This document shows positions 33,656 through 41,802 of a stretch of 64,000 bases of DNA, in pieces (position 1 is the first letter of the stretch; each line of letters begins with the position of its first letter). The stretch is from a virus. The notes beneath the pieces were generated by a model. The model did no database searches and had not been told where the DNA came from. It saw only the letters and a list, made by a program, of their open reading frames with translations. The translations under genes and the position numbers were made by a program. The DNA lies in the IMG/VR virus record IMGVR_UViG_3300009537_002640, positions 1-64,000 of that record; one strand, given 5' to 3'.

Positions 33656-34310
33656 CAGCTAACCTCTTTCTAAAGTCTTTCCCTACTACAGGATAGACCT
33701 TCAAATATTGATTGTTTAACGAATCTATACTCTGCACTCCTGGCCCATAAAACACCCTTAGAATGTCTTGTGTTTCATTTGTACAAAGTATAGTTGGTAA
33801 TTGATTGTGTGCTCTGTGCCTAAAGATAAGTTCATATTTACCACTAAAGAACTCTCTCATGCTATCACTGGTAAAGAATCTAGAATCCAACTCATCTATC
33901 ACCAAGAAGTCTACGTTCTTAAGATGTGAACGAATGCTGCTGGTTTCTTTATCAGATAAATCACTAAGCATATCAGCTGCAGTTGTATAATAGGCAGAGA
34001 AGTCTTTCTTCAGAGCTTCTTTAAGAATACATATGGACGACATAGTTTTGCCTGTGCCTTGATTACCGGCTAAACAAATAGAGCGTCCTTCCATATAGTA
34101 GTTTTGAAGATTGGCAACATAATCGTCAACTATCTCTTTAAGCTTAGGAGACCCTTCGAACTTATCCATAGTCAAGAACCAATAACCTGCCGGTATGTTA
34201 GCATCCGACATCTTGTCTATCATTCTATGTATCTTGGTGGTCTTGATTCCTTGCCCATGTTCAGCGAGAACTCTTGCCTTTATTAATTCTTTCTTTCTTC
34301 CAATAGTCAT
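33633..34310 (-). CDS. DnaC/DnaI-like AAA+ helicase loader
   Basis: The 225-residue AAA+ protein has Walker A AGNQGTGKTMSS near 83, Walker B FLVIDELDSRFF near 135 and an RHRAHNQLPTILCTNE stretch (sensor 1 Asn). This is the arrangement of DnaC/DnaI/IstB-type ATPases. Immediate overlap with the dnaB-like gene supports a helicase-loading role. The N-terminus is a basic helix (RKKELIKARVLAEHG). IstB-type transposition function is unlikely because no transposase is nearby. Confidence 0.9.
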   Translation of the reverse strand: MTIGRKKELIKARVLAEHGQGIKTTKIHRMIDKMSDANIPAGYWFLTMDKFEGSPKLKEIVDDYVANLQNYYMEGRSICLAGNQGTGKTMSSICILKEALKKDFSAYYTTAADMLSDLSDKETSSIRSHLKNVDFLVIDELDSRFFTSDSMREFFSGKYELIFRHRAHNQLPTILCTNETQDILRVFYGPGVQSIDSLNNQYLKVYPVVGKDFRKRLADDSGNNA

Positions 34311-34461
34311 TTCTGGCTCTTTCTTTCTGTAAAAGTGAGAAGCACTTATCGTGGTAGTAATCCACTTTATTGAGTGCCTTGTTGCCTAATTTGCGCCTGT
34401 ATGTGTCTATCTTAGCATTTTTATACACTACTTTGCCACAATGTGCACATATCATGTCCAT
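34261..34461 (-). CDS. Small zinc-finger-like protein
   Basis: The 66-residue protein has CAHCGK near residue 5 and YYHDKCFSLL near residue 37, giving a C-x2-C...H-x2-C candidate zinc site, and a very basic remainder (YRRKLGNK, KERARNDYWKKERINKGK). The ATG overlaps the Sm-like gene's TAA as TAATG and the 3' end overlaps the loader by 50 bases. Nucleic-acid binding is likely but inferred. Confidence 0.75.
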   Translation of the reverse strand: MDMICAHCGKVVYKNAKIDTYRRKLGNKALNKVDYYHDKCFSLLQKERARNDYWKKERINKGKSSR

Positions 34462-35069
34462 TATTTATCCACTCCCTGTTTTCTGACGGCACTGTTTAAC
34501 ATATCGACCATCTGTTGGCCTGACATAAACTGCTTACCTAAATTACCGCCCATGCTAAATGTGTTTTGGCTTCCTGGATTAGACGGAGGAGTAATCTCCT
34601 CGCCTTCTTCCTCTTCGGTCACTGTAGTAATATACAACTTTCCTGGATGATACTCTACTTGTTTCTGTCTTCGTCCCGCCAAAATAGACTGTACATCTGG
34701 ATTGCCCAGCGCCACTCTCATAATATCATCACTAAAGACATCAGTCCTAAATGTTGATGGCGTAGGAATATCTATGATGTGGTCACCGTTGATGAATACA
34801 GTTAAGAAGCCCGGCTGCTGAACCTGTTGCTGTTGTGGTTGCGGTTGCTCCTGCTGTTCAGACTCATAAGTGGGTAGCACCCTTGACGTAGCAGAAAAAT
34901 TGTTGGTTACATAATATTTAACATTGTGCTTTGGAACTATGTATAGGTTTGTGCTGTTTTCCATTTGAATATATACATAGTATTCCTCTACATGTATAAG
35001 GATACCGCACAAAGTCTCCTCATCATTCTTTAGACTTACCCATACTTTATTACCTATCAAGTGTTCCAT
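34461..35069 (-). CDS. Sm/Hfq-like N-terminal domain protein with Gln-rich linker
   Basis: Residues 1-55 read like an Sm-fold barrel: IGNKVWVSLKNDEETLCGIL, then VEEYYVYIQM and LYIVPKHNVKYY (Sm1-like G-x-L...D/E-x-Y-x-x-I and a closing I/V-P strand). A Gln-rich linker follows (PQPQQQQVQQPG near 75), then a second beta-rich segment (FLTVFINGDHIIDIP) and an acidic/flexible tail. The product is 202 residues long. It sits in the replication block, next to the loader and SF2 helicase. RNA binding is an inference from the fold guess; a phage-specific replication protein is the alternative. Confidence 0.7.
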   Translation of the reverse strand: MEHLIGNKVWVSLKNDEETLCGILIHVEEYYVYIQMENSTNLYIVPKHNVKYYVTNNFSATSRVLPTYESEQQEQPQPQQQQVQQPGFLTVFINGDHIIDIPTPSTFRTDVFSDDIMRVALGNPDVQSILAGRRQKQVEYHPGKLYITTVTEEEEGEEITPPSNPGSQNTFSMGGNLGKQFMSGQQMVDMLNSAVRKQGVDK

Positions 35070-35070
35070 A

Positions 35071-35805
35071 TTAGCTCCTTATGTTAAGCATGTCATCTTT
35101 AATAAGATTCATTTTGGTTGCCTGCGCTATAACCCTAAACTCAGATGACTCGGGATTAATATCAGAGCTATAAGTCTTGACATACCCTAATAGCGCACCA
35201 AGGTCATTCATTGTATTAAGTTCGTAGTTAGTGAAAATCTCTGGTACATTATCGCCACACCAAGTAATGAAGTCTTTGGGCAACTTAGATGCCCTCGTAA
35301 AAGTCTTCTTCTTTTCTAAGTAGAGATTGTACTTACGCACAATGTTGGGTGTATTTAGATACGCAAAGCTGGTTATATCTGTATTTCTACCTATAGTTTT
35401 TGTGAAGAACCAATATATATATCTTCTTACCTCGTGTGCATCCCCTTGAAACGCACTTAAAAGAGACCAGGCATCTCGTACTTCTTTCGCACCATATGGA
35501 TTAGGATTTTGTGGAACAAACACATAATCTATATCGTAGTGCTTCTTGTACATACTACAAAAGAAGCCCACTATACAACTAACCTGGTGCTTCTTATTAT
35601 CCCAATTGTCCTTTATCTTGTACAGCTGGAGATAATCATTGTAGAACTTTTGCCATGTAAGCTCTTGCGCCCCGCATTTCTCACAGGTAAAAATAGGAGC
35701 ATTGTTTTCATGCGTAAGAAGATATTTACCAGGACACTTTACCCCTGCGATTACGTTTTTGCACTGGCTTACTCTTCTTCGCTTTCGCTTTTTGGTCTGT
35801 GTCAT
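35071..35805 (-). CDS. Hypothetical zinc-ribbon protein of the replication block
   Basis: The 244-residue protein begins with a basic patch (TKKRKRRR), then C-x8-C and C-x2-C (CKNVIAGVKC...FTCEKCG), a zinc ribbon resembling that of replication or transcription factors. The rest is helical and aromatic with no recognised family. The first 80 bases overlap the end of the SF2 helicase gene in another frame. It lies between the SF2 helicase and the Sm-like protein, so a role in DNA replication or transcription is likely but unproven. Confidence 0.75.
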   Translation of the reverse strand: MTQTKKRKRRRVSQCKNVIAGVKCPGKYLLTHENNAPIFTCEKCGAQELTWQKFYNDYLQLYKIKDNWDNKKHQVSCIVGFFCSMYKKHYDIDYVFVPQNPNPYGAKEVRDAWSLLSAFQGDAHEVRRYIYWFFTKTIGRNTDITSFAYLNTPNIVRKYNLYLEKKKTFTRASKLPKDFITWCGDNVPEIFTNYELNTMNDLGALLGYVKTYSSDINPESSEFRVIAQATKMNLIKDDMLNIRS

Positions 35806-37288
35806 TAGTTAACCCTTTCTTGCTTGGTAGCTTGATTTTAAACCCTGCTTCGCTTCTATATATTTCTACTCTCTTTGCAGTATGGTTTAGCAGATATTTA
35901 GCATCGTCTATAAAATCTACTACTATTGCATCGGTCTTTCCTTTAGCAGGGCGAATAACCCTGCCAATACGCTGTAATGCCCTGGTTGAAGATTTGCCAG
36001 AGCCAGCTAATATTAGTGCATCCAGATTCGGAAGATTGATTCCCTGGTCATACACGACACTGGCAATGATTACATCTATCTTGCCACTAAGGAAATCCTG
36101 TCGAATCCTGTTGCGTTCTTCTGAGTCTACGTCGCCCCTTACAAAGTATATTACAAGATCTTCATCGAATTTGGAAAGTAAAATCTCCCCATGCTTGATA
36201 TTTTTTACTAAGATTAGGACTTTTCTGCCTTTTTCCAATAGCTTATTGGCGCACTTAACAATCTTGTCATTGCGCACATCATTCTCTACAACAAACGTCT
36301 TATATATAGAGGGGTATTTTTCAGGCAGAATCCCTTCATAGGCGGGAACATTAAGCAAATGAATAGTGGGCTGAACCAACCAACCATCTTTTATCAGCTC
36401 TGTGGCAGTAACCTCAACTATCTGTTTACCACAAACAGCCTCTAACAACAGATCAGCACCATCATCTCTAAATGGTGTGCCGCTAAACCCGTATTTGAAA
36501 TAGGCAGATTCGCTGGCGTTATTTATGGTTTGCATAGTTTGTGTTGCTAAGAATTGACATTCATCAAAGATAATCATCTCGGAAGCTTTAATCGCCTTTG
36601 CTATCTTTTCCTTGTTTTTGTCGTCGAACTTTTCTTTCTTAACAACATCTTCATCATCAAACGATTTATATTCTTCGCCCAGGGCACTTGCCGCTGTCCA
36701 TACGCTACATACATTTATCTTCTTAATGATAGCTTGTCCGTCACCGATGATGCCTACTTCTGTGCCAAGCATCTCCTCAAACGTTTCCTTCATTTGATAT
36801 AGCAGGTCTACGCCTATAACGTACACCATTGTCTTAACATTGGTTTCTGCTATGAGACGAGTAATCATTACAGACTTGCCACTACCTGTGGCTGCCTTAA
36901 CTATGCCTCCCTTGTGTTGTAGGCATGCTTGGTGCACTCGGTCTTGGTATGGCCTGCTTTCAATCTTTTTGGTTTTGATTTTGCGCTTGAGCTTAACTTC
37001 CTTGCGCTGGTCATCGATGGTGAACTTTACATTGTAGTTTTGAAGAATGTTGGTTACTTTGTGTAAAAGGCCAGTGTGAAAGCGCAACTTACCGTCCAGT
37101 AGGTGATTCCTACCATCCCATTTTTCCCACTTCTTGTTTTTGCTATTCCACCAGCCCGTCTTAAAAGCTTTGGTAAATTGATAGCCCTGAACATAGTAGC
37201 TTAATGCTTTATCTAACTTGTATTTAACATCACTACTTTCCAGTCCGTCAATCTTGGAATAGACGTTGTTTACAATTATAGTAACCAT
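35726..37288 (-). CDS. SF2 DNA helicase, XPB/UvsW-like
   Basis: The 520-residue protein has an N-terminal DNA-binding region (about 1-110), then RPYQDRVHQA (Q-like motif), Walker A KAATGSGKSVM near 136, motif II MIIFDECQF near 239, motif III FSGTPFRDD and motif VI QRIGRVIRPAKGK near 440. The C-terminal tail is basic (KAKKSKPVQKRNRRGK). This layout matches UvsW- and XPB-type helicases used in phage recombination and fork restart. It follows the tubulin-like gene by six bases. Confidence 0.92.
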   Translation of the reverse strand: MVTIIVNNVYSKIDGLESSDVKYKLDKALSYYVQGYQFTKAFKTGWWNSKNKKWEKWDGRNHLLDGKLRFHTGLLHKVTNILQNYNVKFTIDDQRKEVKLKRKIKTKKIESRPYQDRVHQACLQHKGGIVKAATGSGKSVMITRLIAETNVKTMVYVIGVDLLYQMKETFEEMLGTEVGIIGDGQAIIKKINVCSVWTAASALGEEYKSFDDEDVVKKEKFDDKNKEKIAKAIKASEMIIFDECQFLATQTMQTINNASESAYFKYGFSGTPFRDDGADLLLEAVCGKQIVEVTATELIKDGWLVQPTIHLLNVPAYEGILPEKYPSIYKTFVVENDVRNDKIVKCANKLLEKGRKVLILVKNIKHGEILLSKFDEDLVIYFVRGDVDSEERNRIRQDFLSGKIDVIIASVVYDQGINLPNLDALILAGSGKSSTRALQRIGRVIRPAKGKTDAIVVDFIDDAKYLLNHTAKRVEIYRSEAGFKIKLPSKKGLTNDTDQKAKAKKSKPVQKRNRRGKVSW

Positions 37289-37294
37289 TACTCA

Positions 37295-38728
37295 TTAGCG
37301 TCTACGCCTATCTACCACCCTCTTAGAGTTCTTTGTTAGCTTGCCCATCGCAGAGTTCTTTGCGGTAATCTTCTTGTGCAATGCATCTGCTGCGCTAACA
37401 GTCTGAGTCTTTCCAAGGTCGATGTTCATAGTCTCCGCACGAGTACTTTCTTTACCCTCTAGTGCCTTCATATGACGCTCAGCCTCAGCCTTAAGTTCTT
37501 TCACTCGTTCCTCTGGTAGTCCCAATCCACTGAAGAAAGTATAAATCTTCAAACTGTCTTCGTGGCCCGGAACTTCATAAACACCACGGAACACACGAGT
37601 TCCCTCGTTGCATATCTTGCTTACCATAGCAAATCCGTATTCTAGGTTTGCTGCTGGAACTTCCTCAAGCGCCTTCTTGCTACCAGTAACAATAACACCA
37701 GCCGAACGAGTTTGACCTAGATTGAAGTCAGCAGACAACAGCCCGCTTTCTAAACTGGTTAGCATAGCCTCAGCTACTGCCTCGTCCTCTAGGTAATCTT
37801 CAACTTCAATCATACCGTATAGAGCACAGTCACCAGTTCCCACAAAGACTCTCGAAAAGTCCATTGGGTCTAGAGAAGTGTGTTCGGATGGATTAGCTGA
37901 AAGCTTGTTGAACAAGTGAATAGGCTCAACAATAGCAGTGTTTGCTGTCTTCCAGAATTGTGCCATGGACATACCAGGATACATAAGCTCAATCTTAGCA
38001 TTATCCACAACGAACAGTGAGTTGATTACATCACTGCTTGCCATCTTAGCCAACTTAGCTAAAGTTTGAATGGAGTTGTGCTTAGATAAGCTATCCTCAC
38101 TGGACATGGGTAGCACATATAGCACAGACAATGGCTTGCCTAATTGTGACATAAGGCTCACCATAGTTTCGGCAGAACCTGAACCAGTACCACCACCACC
38201 AGAGACGCATAACAAGAGAATCTCAGTATCCTCTAGATGCTCCTCTAGGTGTTTTAGAATTTCATCAGAATATGTCTCTGCTGCAGCTTTACCAGTATCT
38301 AGGTCCTTACCTGCACCGCCGAGAGCATAGTCCAAAAATAACTTTTGAGCCTCTGGAATATGAACATGCTTCAAATCCTGAGTAGCTGTGTTGATAGCAA
38401 CAGTGCTGTAGCCTCGACCATAAAACTCCTCGGCCAACTTAGACCCACACTGTCCAACACCAACAACTCCAAGATTAACGCTCCTATCCTGTTGCTCTAC
38501 TAACATAACGGTCATATCCTCTTCCTCCGTTGGTTGCTCTTGCTCTTTACGCATCTCTTGTTTTTCTTTTAGAACGTCATCAAGCGAAGCCATATTTGGC
38601 CTTCTAGCCTTTAGCTCTGCTTCAAGACGAGCATTTTCTTCTACAATCTCGCCATCTGTTTTGATTCTTTTTGGCTGCCCATCCGAATCAACTACGACAA
38701 CTCGATTTCCTTTTTCCTCTTCCGACAT
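37295..38728 (-). CDS. Tubulin/FtsZ-superfamily GTPase
   Basis: The 477-residue protein has a charged N-terminal extension (1-80). The GTPase fold follows: the first nucleotide-binding loop GVVGVGQCGSKLAEEF near 88, VAINTATQDL and the tubulin signature SGGGGTGSGSAE near 177, then PMSSEDSLSKHNS and LFNKLSANPS. The C-terminus ends VVDRRRR. Phage tubulins (PhuZ) centre the phage nucleus and carry capsids, and TubZ segregates plasmid-like genomes; this sequence is not obviously either. The conserved TGSG and the Asn/Asp positions suggest active GTP binding. AGGAG precedes the ATG. It starts a replication block and follows rmlD by one base. Confidence 0.88.
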   Translation of the reverse strand: MSEEEKGNRVVVVDSDGQPKRIKTDGEIVEENARLEAELKARRPNMASLDDVLKEKQEMRKEQEQPTEEEDMTVMLVEQQDRSVNLGVVGVGQCGSKLAEEFYGRGYSTVAINTATQDLKHVHIPEAQKLFLDYALGGAGKDLDTGKAAAETYSDEILKHLEEHLEDTEILLLCVSGGGGTGSGSAETMVSLMSQLGKPLSVLYVLPMSSEDSLSKHNSIQTLAKLAKMASSDVINSLFVVDNAKIELMYPGMSMAQFWKTANTAIVEPIHLFNKLSANPSEHTSLDPMDFSRVFVGTGDCALYGMIEVEDYLEDEAVAEAMLTSLESGLLSADFNLGQTRSAGVIVTGSKKALEEVPAANLEYGFAMVSKICNEGTRVFRGVYEVPGHEDSLKIYTFFSGLGLPEERVKELKAEAERHMKALEGKESTRAETMNIDLGKTQTVSAADALHKKITAKNSAMGKLTKNSKRVVDRRRR

Positions 38729-38729
38729 T

Positions 38730-39473
38730 TTAATCTCCTGTCACTAAGTCATAGAACTTATCATACTTAGTTGTGTCTAATGATACATCGTTTGGTAAGT
38801 CTACGTCCTTAATATCTGCTCTTGACATAGGCTTAACGTTAACGTTTCGTCTTCTTGCTAGTTCATAAATCGATTTTCTATCTGTACCCACATTGATAAT
38901 ACCAGTTAGCTCTGTGTCTGGAAAACAATGCAGCAAAAAGCTTATCTTGTCAGCTATAACATCAACATAGTCTGCTGAAGAGTACAAATCATCAAATGCC
39001 TTTGGGTATGGCCATGGTGTATTTGGCTTAAAGCTGGTTCTTATTATCAAGTCGTTAGCATCATACCATGCTTCTCCCATAAGCTTTGTGCAGGCATAGT
39101 AGTTTATGGGCCGCGTTCTATCTGTCTCTTTATATATTCCCTTGTCTCCAGGATAAACATAATCAGTGGAGATATATATCACAGGAAGCCCATATGTTCT
39201 GGCCCAACGCTTTACATTCATAGCGCCCTCTACATTTATCCTTACCGCCTGGAGCCTTCCCTCTTCAGTTTCTGCCCCAGGTACATTTGTATAGGCGGCA
39301 CAATGCACTATACCCCTGATTCGATGATAATTGCTTACCAAACTCTCAGGCGCATGTCTCAATAATACATCAGCATCATCGCTGCTGGGAGCTAAATAAC
39401 TGATGCCGTGTTCTGGAGCAATCTTTTGTAATTCGGTTCCTAGCACTCCGGAACCACCAGTCATAAAGTACAT
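38730..39473 (-). CDS. rmlD: RmlD-like dTDP-4-dehydrorhamnose reductase (extended SDR)
   Basis: The 247-residue NAD(P)-dependent reductase has a TGGSGVLGTEL nucleotide motif, HCAAYTNVPGAE (the RmlD pattern around the second strand), ISTDYVYPG and the catalytic YYACTKLMGE. It is somewhat shorter than typical RmlD (about 290). With rmlA- and rmlB-like genes just upstream it would complete a dTDP-deoxysugar route except for a clear rmlC epimerase; a cupin in the cluster is a poor RmlC match. Its start overlaps a small gene. Confidence 0.88.
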   Translation of the reverse strand: MYFMTGGSGVLGTELQKIAPEHGISYLAPSSDDADVLLRHAPESLVSNYHRIRGIVHCAAYTNVPGAETEEGRLQAVRINVEGAMNVKRWARTYGLPVIYISTDYVYPGDKGIYKETDRTRPINYYACTKLMGEAWYDANDLIIRTSFKPNTPWPYPKAFDDLYSSADYVDVIADKISFLLHCFPDTELTGIINVGTDRKSIYELARRRNVNVKPMSRADIKDVDLPNDVSLDTTKYDKFYDLVTGD

Positions 39474-39643
39474 CTTCCATACTTCCTGAAGAAATCAAAA
39501 ATCTTCCTTGCTTGCTCATTAAACACAACAGCGGTATCAAGATAATCGCGCACAGCAATAGTGGCAGACTCGATAGATTGCTTTTGAGCTAATAGAGCCA
39601 CGTAAGTAAACCTAATCTCATTTTGAACGCCAGAACCACCCAT
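39461..39643 (-). CDS. Hypothetical small helical protein between rmlB and rmlD
   Basis: A 60-codon frame fills the gap and overlaps both neighbours (rmlB by 26 bases, rmlD by 13). The product is helical (YVALLAQKQSIESATIAV, VFNEQARKIFDFFRKYG). The frame could also start at GTG 39601. Phage-style overlaps support it, but there is no homology evidence. Confidence 0.55.
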   Translation of the reverse strand: MGGSGVQNEIRFTYVALLAQKQSIESATIAVRDYLDTAVVFNEQARKIFDFFRKYGRCTL

Positions 39644-40580
39644 TTGCTTTGTACCATCCTATTGTGTGTGCTAGAGCCTCTTCAAAAGAATATAGGGGCT
39701 TCCAGCCAGTGTGTTCAGTAATCTTAGAGCAATCTACAGAATACCTTCTATCATGTCCGGGCCTGTCTTTAACATAGGTAAGCAGCTCTTTGCCACCCAT
39801 TATGTCAAAAATAGCCTCTAAAACTTCTACATTTTGTTTTTCGCATCCAGAACTAATATTGTATGTCTCGCCCACTACACCTTTTTTAACCAGGGCTACT
39901 AATGCACCAAAGTTATCCTTCACATATATCCACTCTCGACAGTTCTTTCCATCCCCATATAGCGGGATGCTTTTTCCGGTCAAGATATTTGTGATGGTTT
40001 TTGGAATGAACTTTTCTACATGTTGGCGAGGCCCATAGTTATTAGAGCAGCGAGTGGTAATTACGGGCAAGTTGTGGGTTATGTAATACGAATAGCCCAA
40101 TAGGTCGGCTGATGCTTTGGTGCTAGAGTATGGGCTTCTGGGTTGTAGGGGGTCAGTTTCTAATGAACTACCTTCCTCAACAGACCCATATACCTCATCG
40201 GTGCTTATGTTGATAAACTTCTGAGGGGTGTGCACGTGCAATGCTGCTTCTAACATACTATGAGTGCCTAAGACGTTGGTTTTAACGAACTCATCTGCAC
40301 TATTTATGGAATTATCCACATGAGATTCAGCAGCACCGTGTATCACTATATCGGGCTTTTCCATCTCGAAAACTTTATTGACAAAATGCTTATCACATAC
40401 ATCGCCCAGATAAAACTTGTGACGCTTGTTGAAGATATCACTATTGTGAGATATGTTGTATCGAGAGCCAGCATAAGTCAGCTTATCTATACTAACCAAA
40501 TCCCACTTAGTTTCTTGTAAAGCATATATGATAAAGTTGGAGAATATGAACCCGCAACTTCCTGTAACTAAAACTTTCAT
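39618..40580 (-). CDS. rmlB: RmlB-like dTDP-glucose 4,6-dehydratase
   Basis: The 320-residue extended SDR starts at ATG 40580, which has GAGGA upstream and an ATGA overlap with the previous gene; longer readings are less likely. Motifs are VTGSCGFIFSNF (the usual third Gly of GxxGxxG replaced by Phe), HGAAESHVDNSI, ISTDEVYG with the catalytic Thr-Asp-Glu, SPYSSTKASADLL with Tyr-Lys, and RCSNNYGP. The reaction converts dTDP-glucose to dTDP-4-keto-6-deoxyglucose. The Phe replacement near the NAD pyrophosphate is odd and may tune cofactor binding. Confidence 0.92.
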   Translation of the reverse strand: MKVLVTGSCGFIFSNFIIYALQETKWDLVSIDKLTYAGSRYNISHNSDIFNKRHKFYLGDVCDKHFVNKVFEMEKPDIVIHGAAESHVDNSINSADEFVKTNVLGTHSMLEAALHVHTPQKFINISTDEVYGSVEEGSSLETDPLQPRSPYSSTKASADLLGYSYYITHNLPVITTRCSNNYGPRQHVEKFIPKTITNILTGKSIPLYGDGKNCREWIYVKDNFGALVALVKKGVVGETYNISSGCEKQNVEVLEAIFDIMGGKELLTYVKDRPGHDRRYSVDCSKITEHTGWKPLYSFEEALAHTIGWYKANGWFWRSK

Positions 40581-40822
40581 TCTTCTTCCTCGCATAAAAA
40601 CTTCTCTATCCATGTAACATACTGTGGCTTTTTCACAGGCGGCAATGACATTTTTAGAGTAGCTGGAGCAACATTGCTATTTAGCACCTTACTACGAAAC
40701 TCATCGTATTCTTTATAGAAACCTACAAGCTCTGAAACCTGTACTCTAATTCTATCTGGCTTCAGTAGAGCTTTGTATATCCACTTAAGTTCTCTTTTTA
40801 CTGGTATTCTTTTACTTGTCAT
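40577..40822 (-). CDS. Hypothetical basic protein
   Basis: The 81-residue protein starts at ATG 40822 (TTG 40825 is also possible). It is Lys/Arg-rich at the N-terminus (MTSKRIPVKRELKWIYKALL) and acidic at the very end (FLCEEEE). It lies between rmlA and rmlB with short overlaps. No family recognised. Confidence 0.65.
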   Translation of the reverse strand: MTSKRIPVKRELKWIYKALLKPDRIRVQVSELVGFYKEYDEFRSKVLNSNVAPATLKMSLPPVKKPQYVTWIEKFLCEEEE

Positions 40823-41801
40823 CAAAAACTATAGACCTAAAAGTATCGATTTCTTGAGCAGACACTTTTGCTTCCTTAGCACCATGCATATTACACTCTG
40901 CATAACGCTGAATGGAACCACCAGCATCTCCCCAGTATCCATTAACCATCTTATACGCCAGCTTGCCTTGCTTAGCGTAATAATCATTAACACTACTGAT
41001 TTCTAACTCGCCTCTTTCACTTGGGCTTGTTGTGTCGATAGTATTAAAAACATCATAGTCGAACATGTAAAGACCCACAACAGCTAAGTCACTCGCAGGA
41101 TTCTCTGGCTTCTCTACAATCTCCACTACCTTTTCATTCTCCACTTGAGCTACGCCATACGCCCTTGGGTTGTCTACATGCTTCAGCCACACACAAGCTT
41201 TGGTGTTTTCGTCTAGCTTAACCTGGTTGTCTATAGCACCAATATCGAATATATTGTCGCCCAAAATACACACTATCTCATCACCAGGTCTAGCAAAATC
41301 CTTAGCAAGATATAATGCTTCGGATACACCGCCCGCCCCTTCTTGAATCTTGTATGAAAAATCCATACCAAACTCTTTACCACTACCAAGCATTTTCATA
41401 GTAGCATTTGTGCCTTCACGGTCAGTAACCACTAAGGCTCGTTTAATACCAAAGTGCTGAAGGGTCTTTACTGGATAGAATATCATCGGAACTAGACCAA
41501 CAGGCAGGGTGTGTTTGTTCTGATACATAGTTAGCGGATACAGGCGTGTACCCTTTCCACCACAAAGTATAACACCAACCCTATCGTCTCTTCCAAAACT
41601 CTGCACCTTGGTTGCTATCTTAAAGCAATTACGACATCTTGTAACTAGGTTGGACAGGTGCCATGTTAATCTTCCCGCTCGTGGAACTAAAGGCTCTACT
41701 ATAAGGTCGTTTACCTCGTCTCCTGTAGTACCACAATGTCTGCATCGATGAGCATCTCTTTCTAAACATAATGCTTTCGCGTCATTTATACTATAACTCA
41801 T
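40812..41801 (-). CDS. rmlA: RmlA-like sugar-1-phosphate nucleotidyltransferase with N-terminal degenerate HNH domain
   Basis: Residues about 75-329 form an RmlA-like nucleotidyltransferase: VILCGGKGTRLYPLT, the Lys-containing NKHTLPVGLVPMIFYPV, CILGDNIF and GYWGDAGGSIQRY. It should make dTDP- (or UDP-) glucose from glucose-1-phosphate. Residues 1-65 look like an HNH fold: LCLERDAHRCRHCG, LIVEPLVP at the place of the usual DHI.P, then LSNLVTRCRNCF with the second CxxC. The catalytic His is replaced by Glu-Pro, so nuclease activity is unlikely while zinc binding is kept. Total length is 329 residues; RmlA alone is about 290. I do not know this fusion from ordinary RmlA. Confidence 0.88.
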   Translation of the reverse strand: MSYSINDAKALCLERDAHRCRHCGTTGDEVNDLIVEPLVPRAGRLTWHLSNLVTRCRNCFKIATKVQSFGRDDRVGVILCGGKGTRLYPLTMYQNKHTLPVGLVPMIFYPVKTLQHFGIKRALVVTDREGTNATMKMLGSGKEFGMDFSYKIQEGAGGVSEALYLAKDFARPGDEIVCILGDNIFDIGAIDNQVKLDENTKACVWLKHVDNPRAYGVAQVENEKVVEIVEKPENPASDLAVVGLYMFDYDVFNTIDTTSPSERGELEISSVNDYYAKQGKLAYKMVNGYWGDAGGSIQRYAECNMHGAKEAKVSAQEIDTFRSIVFDDK

Positions 41802-41802
41802 T

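Noticed and set aside
33633-34310. IstB-type transposition helper
   Set aside because: No transposase or terminal inverted repeats nearby; overlap with the dnaB-like gene supports a helicase loader.
35799-36341. 180-codon plus-strand frame opposite the SF2 helicase
   Set aside because: It is the antisense shadow of a strongly conserved helicase; composition is Ser/Leu-rich without motifs.
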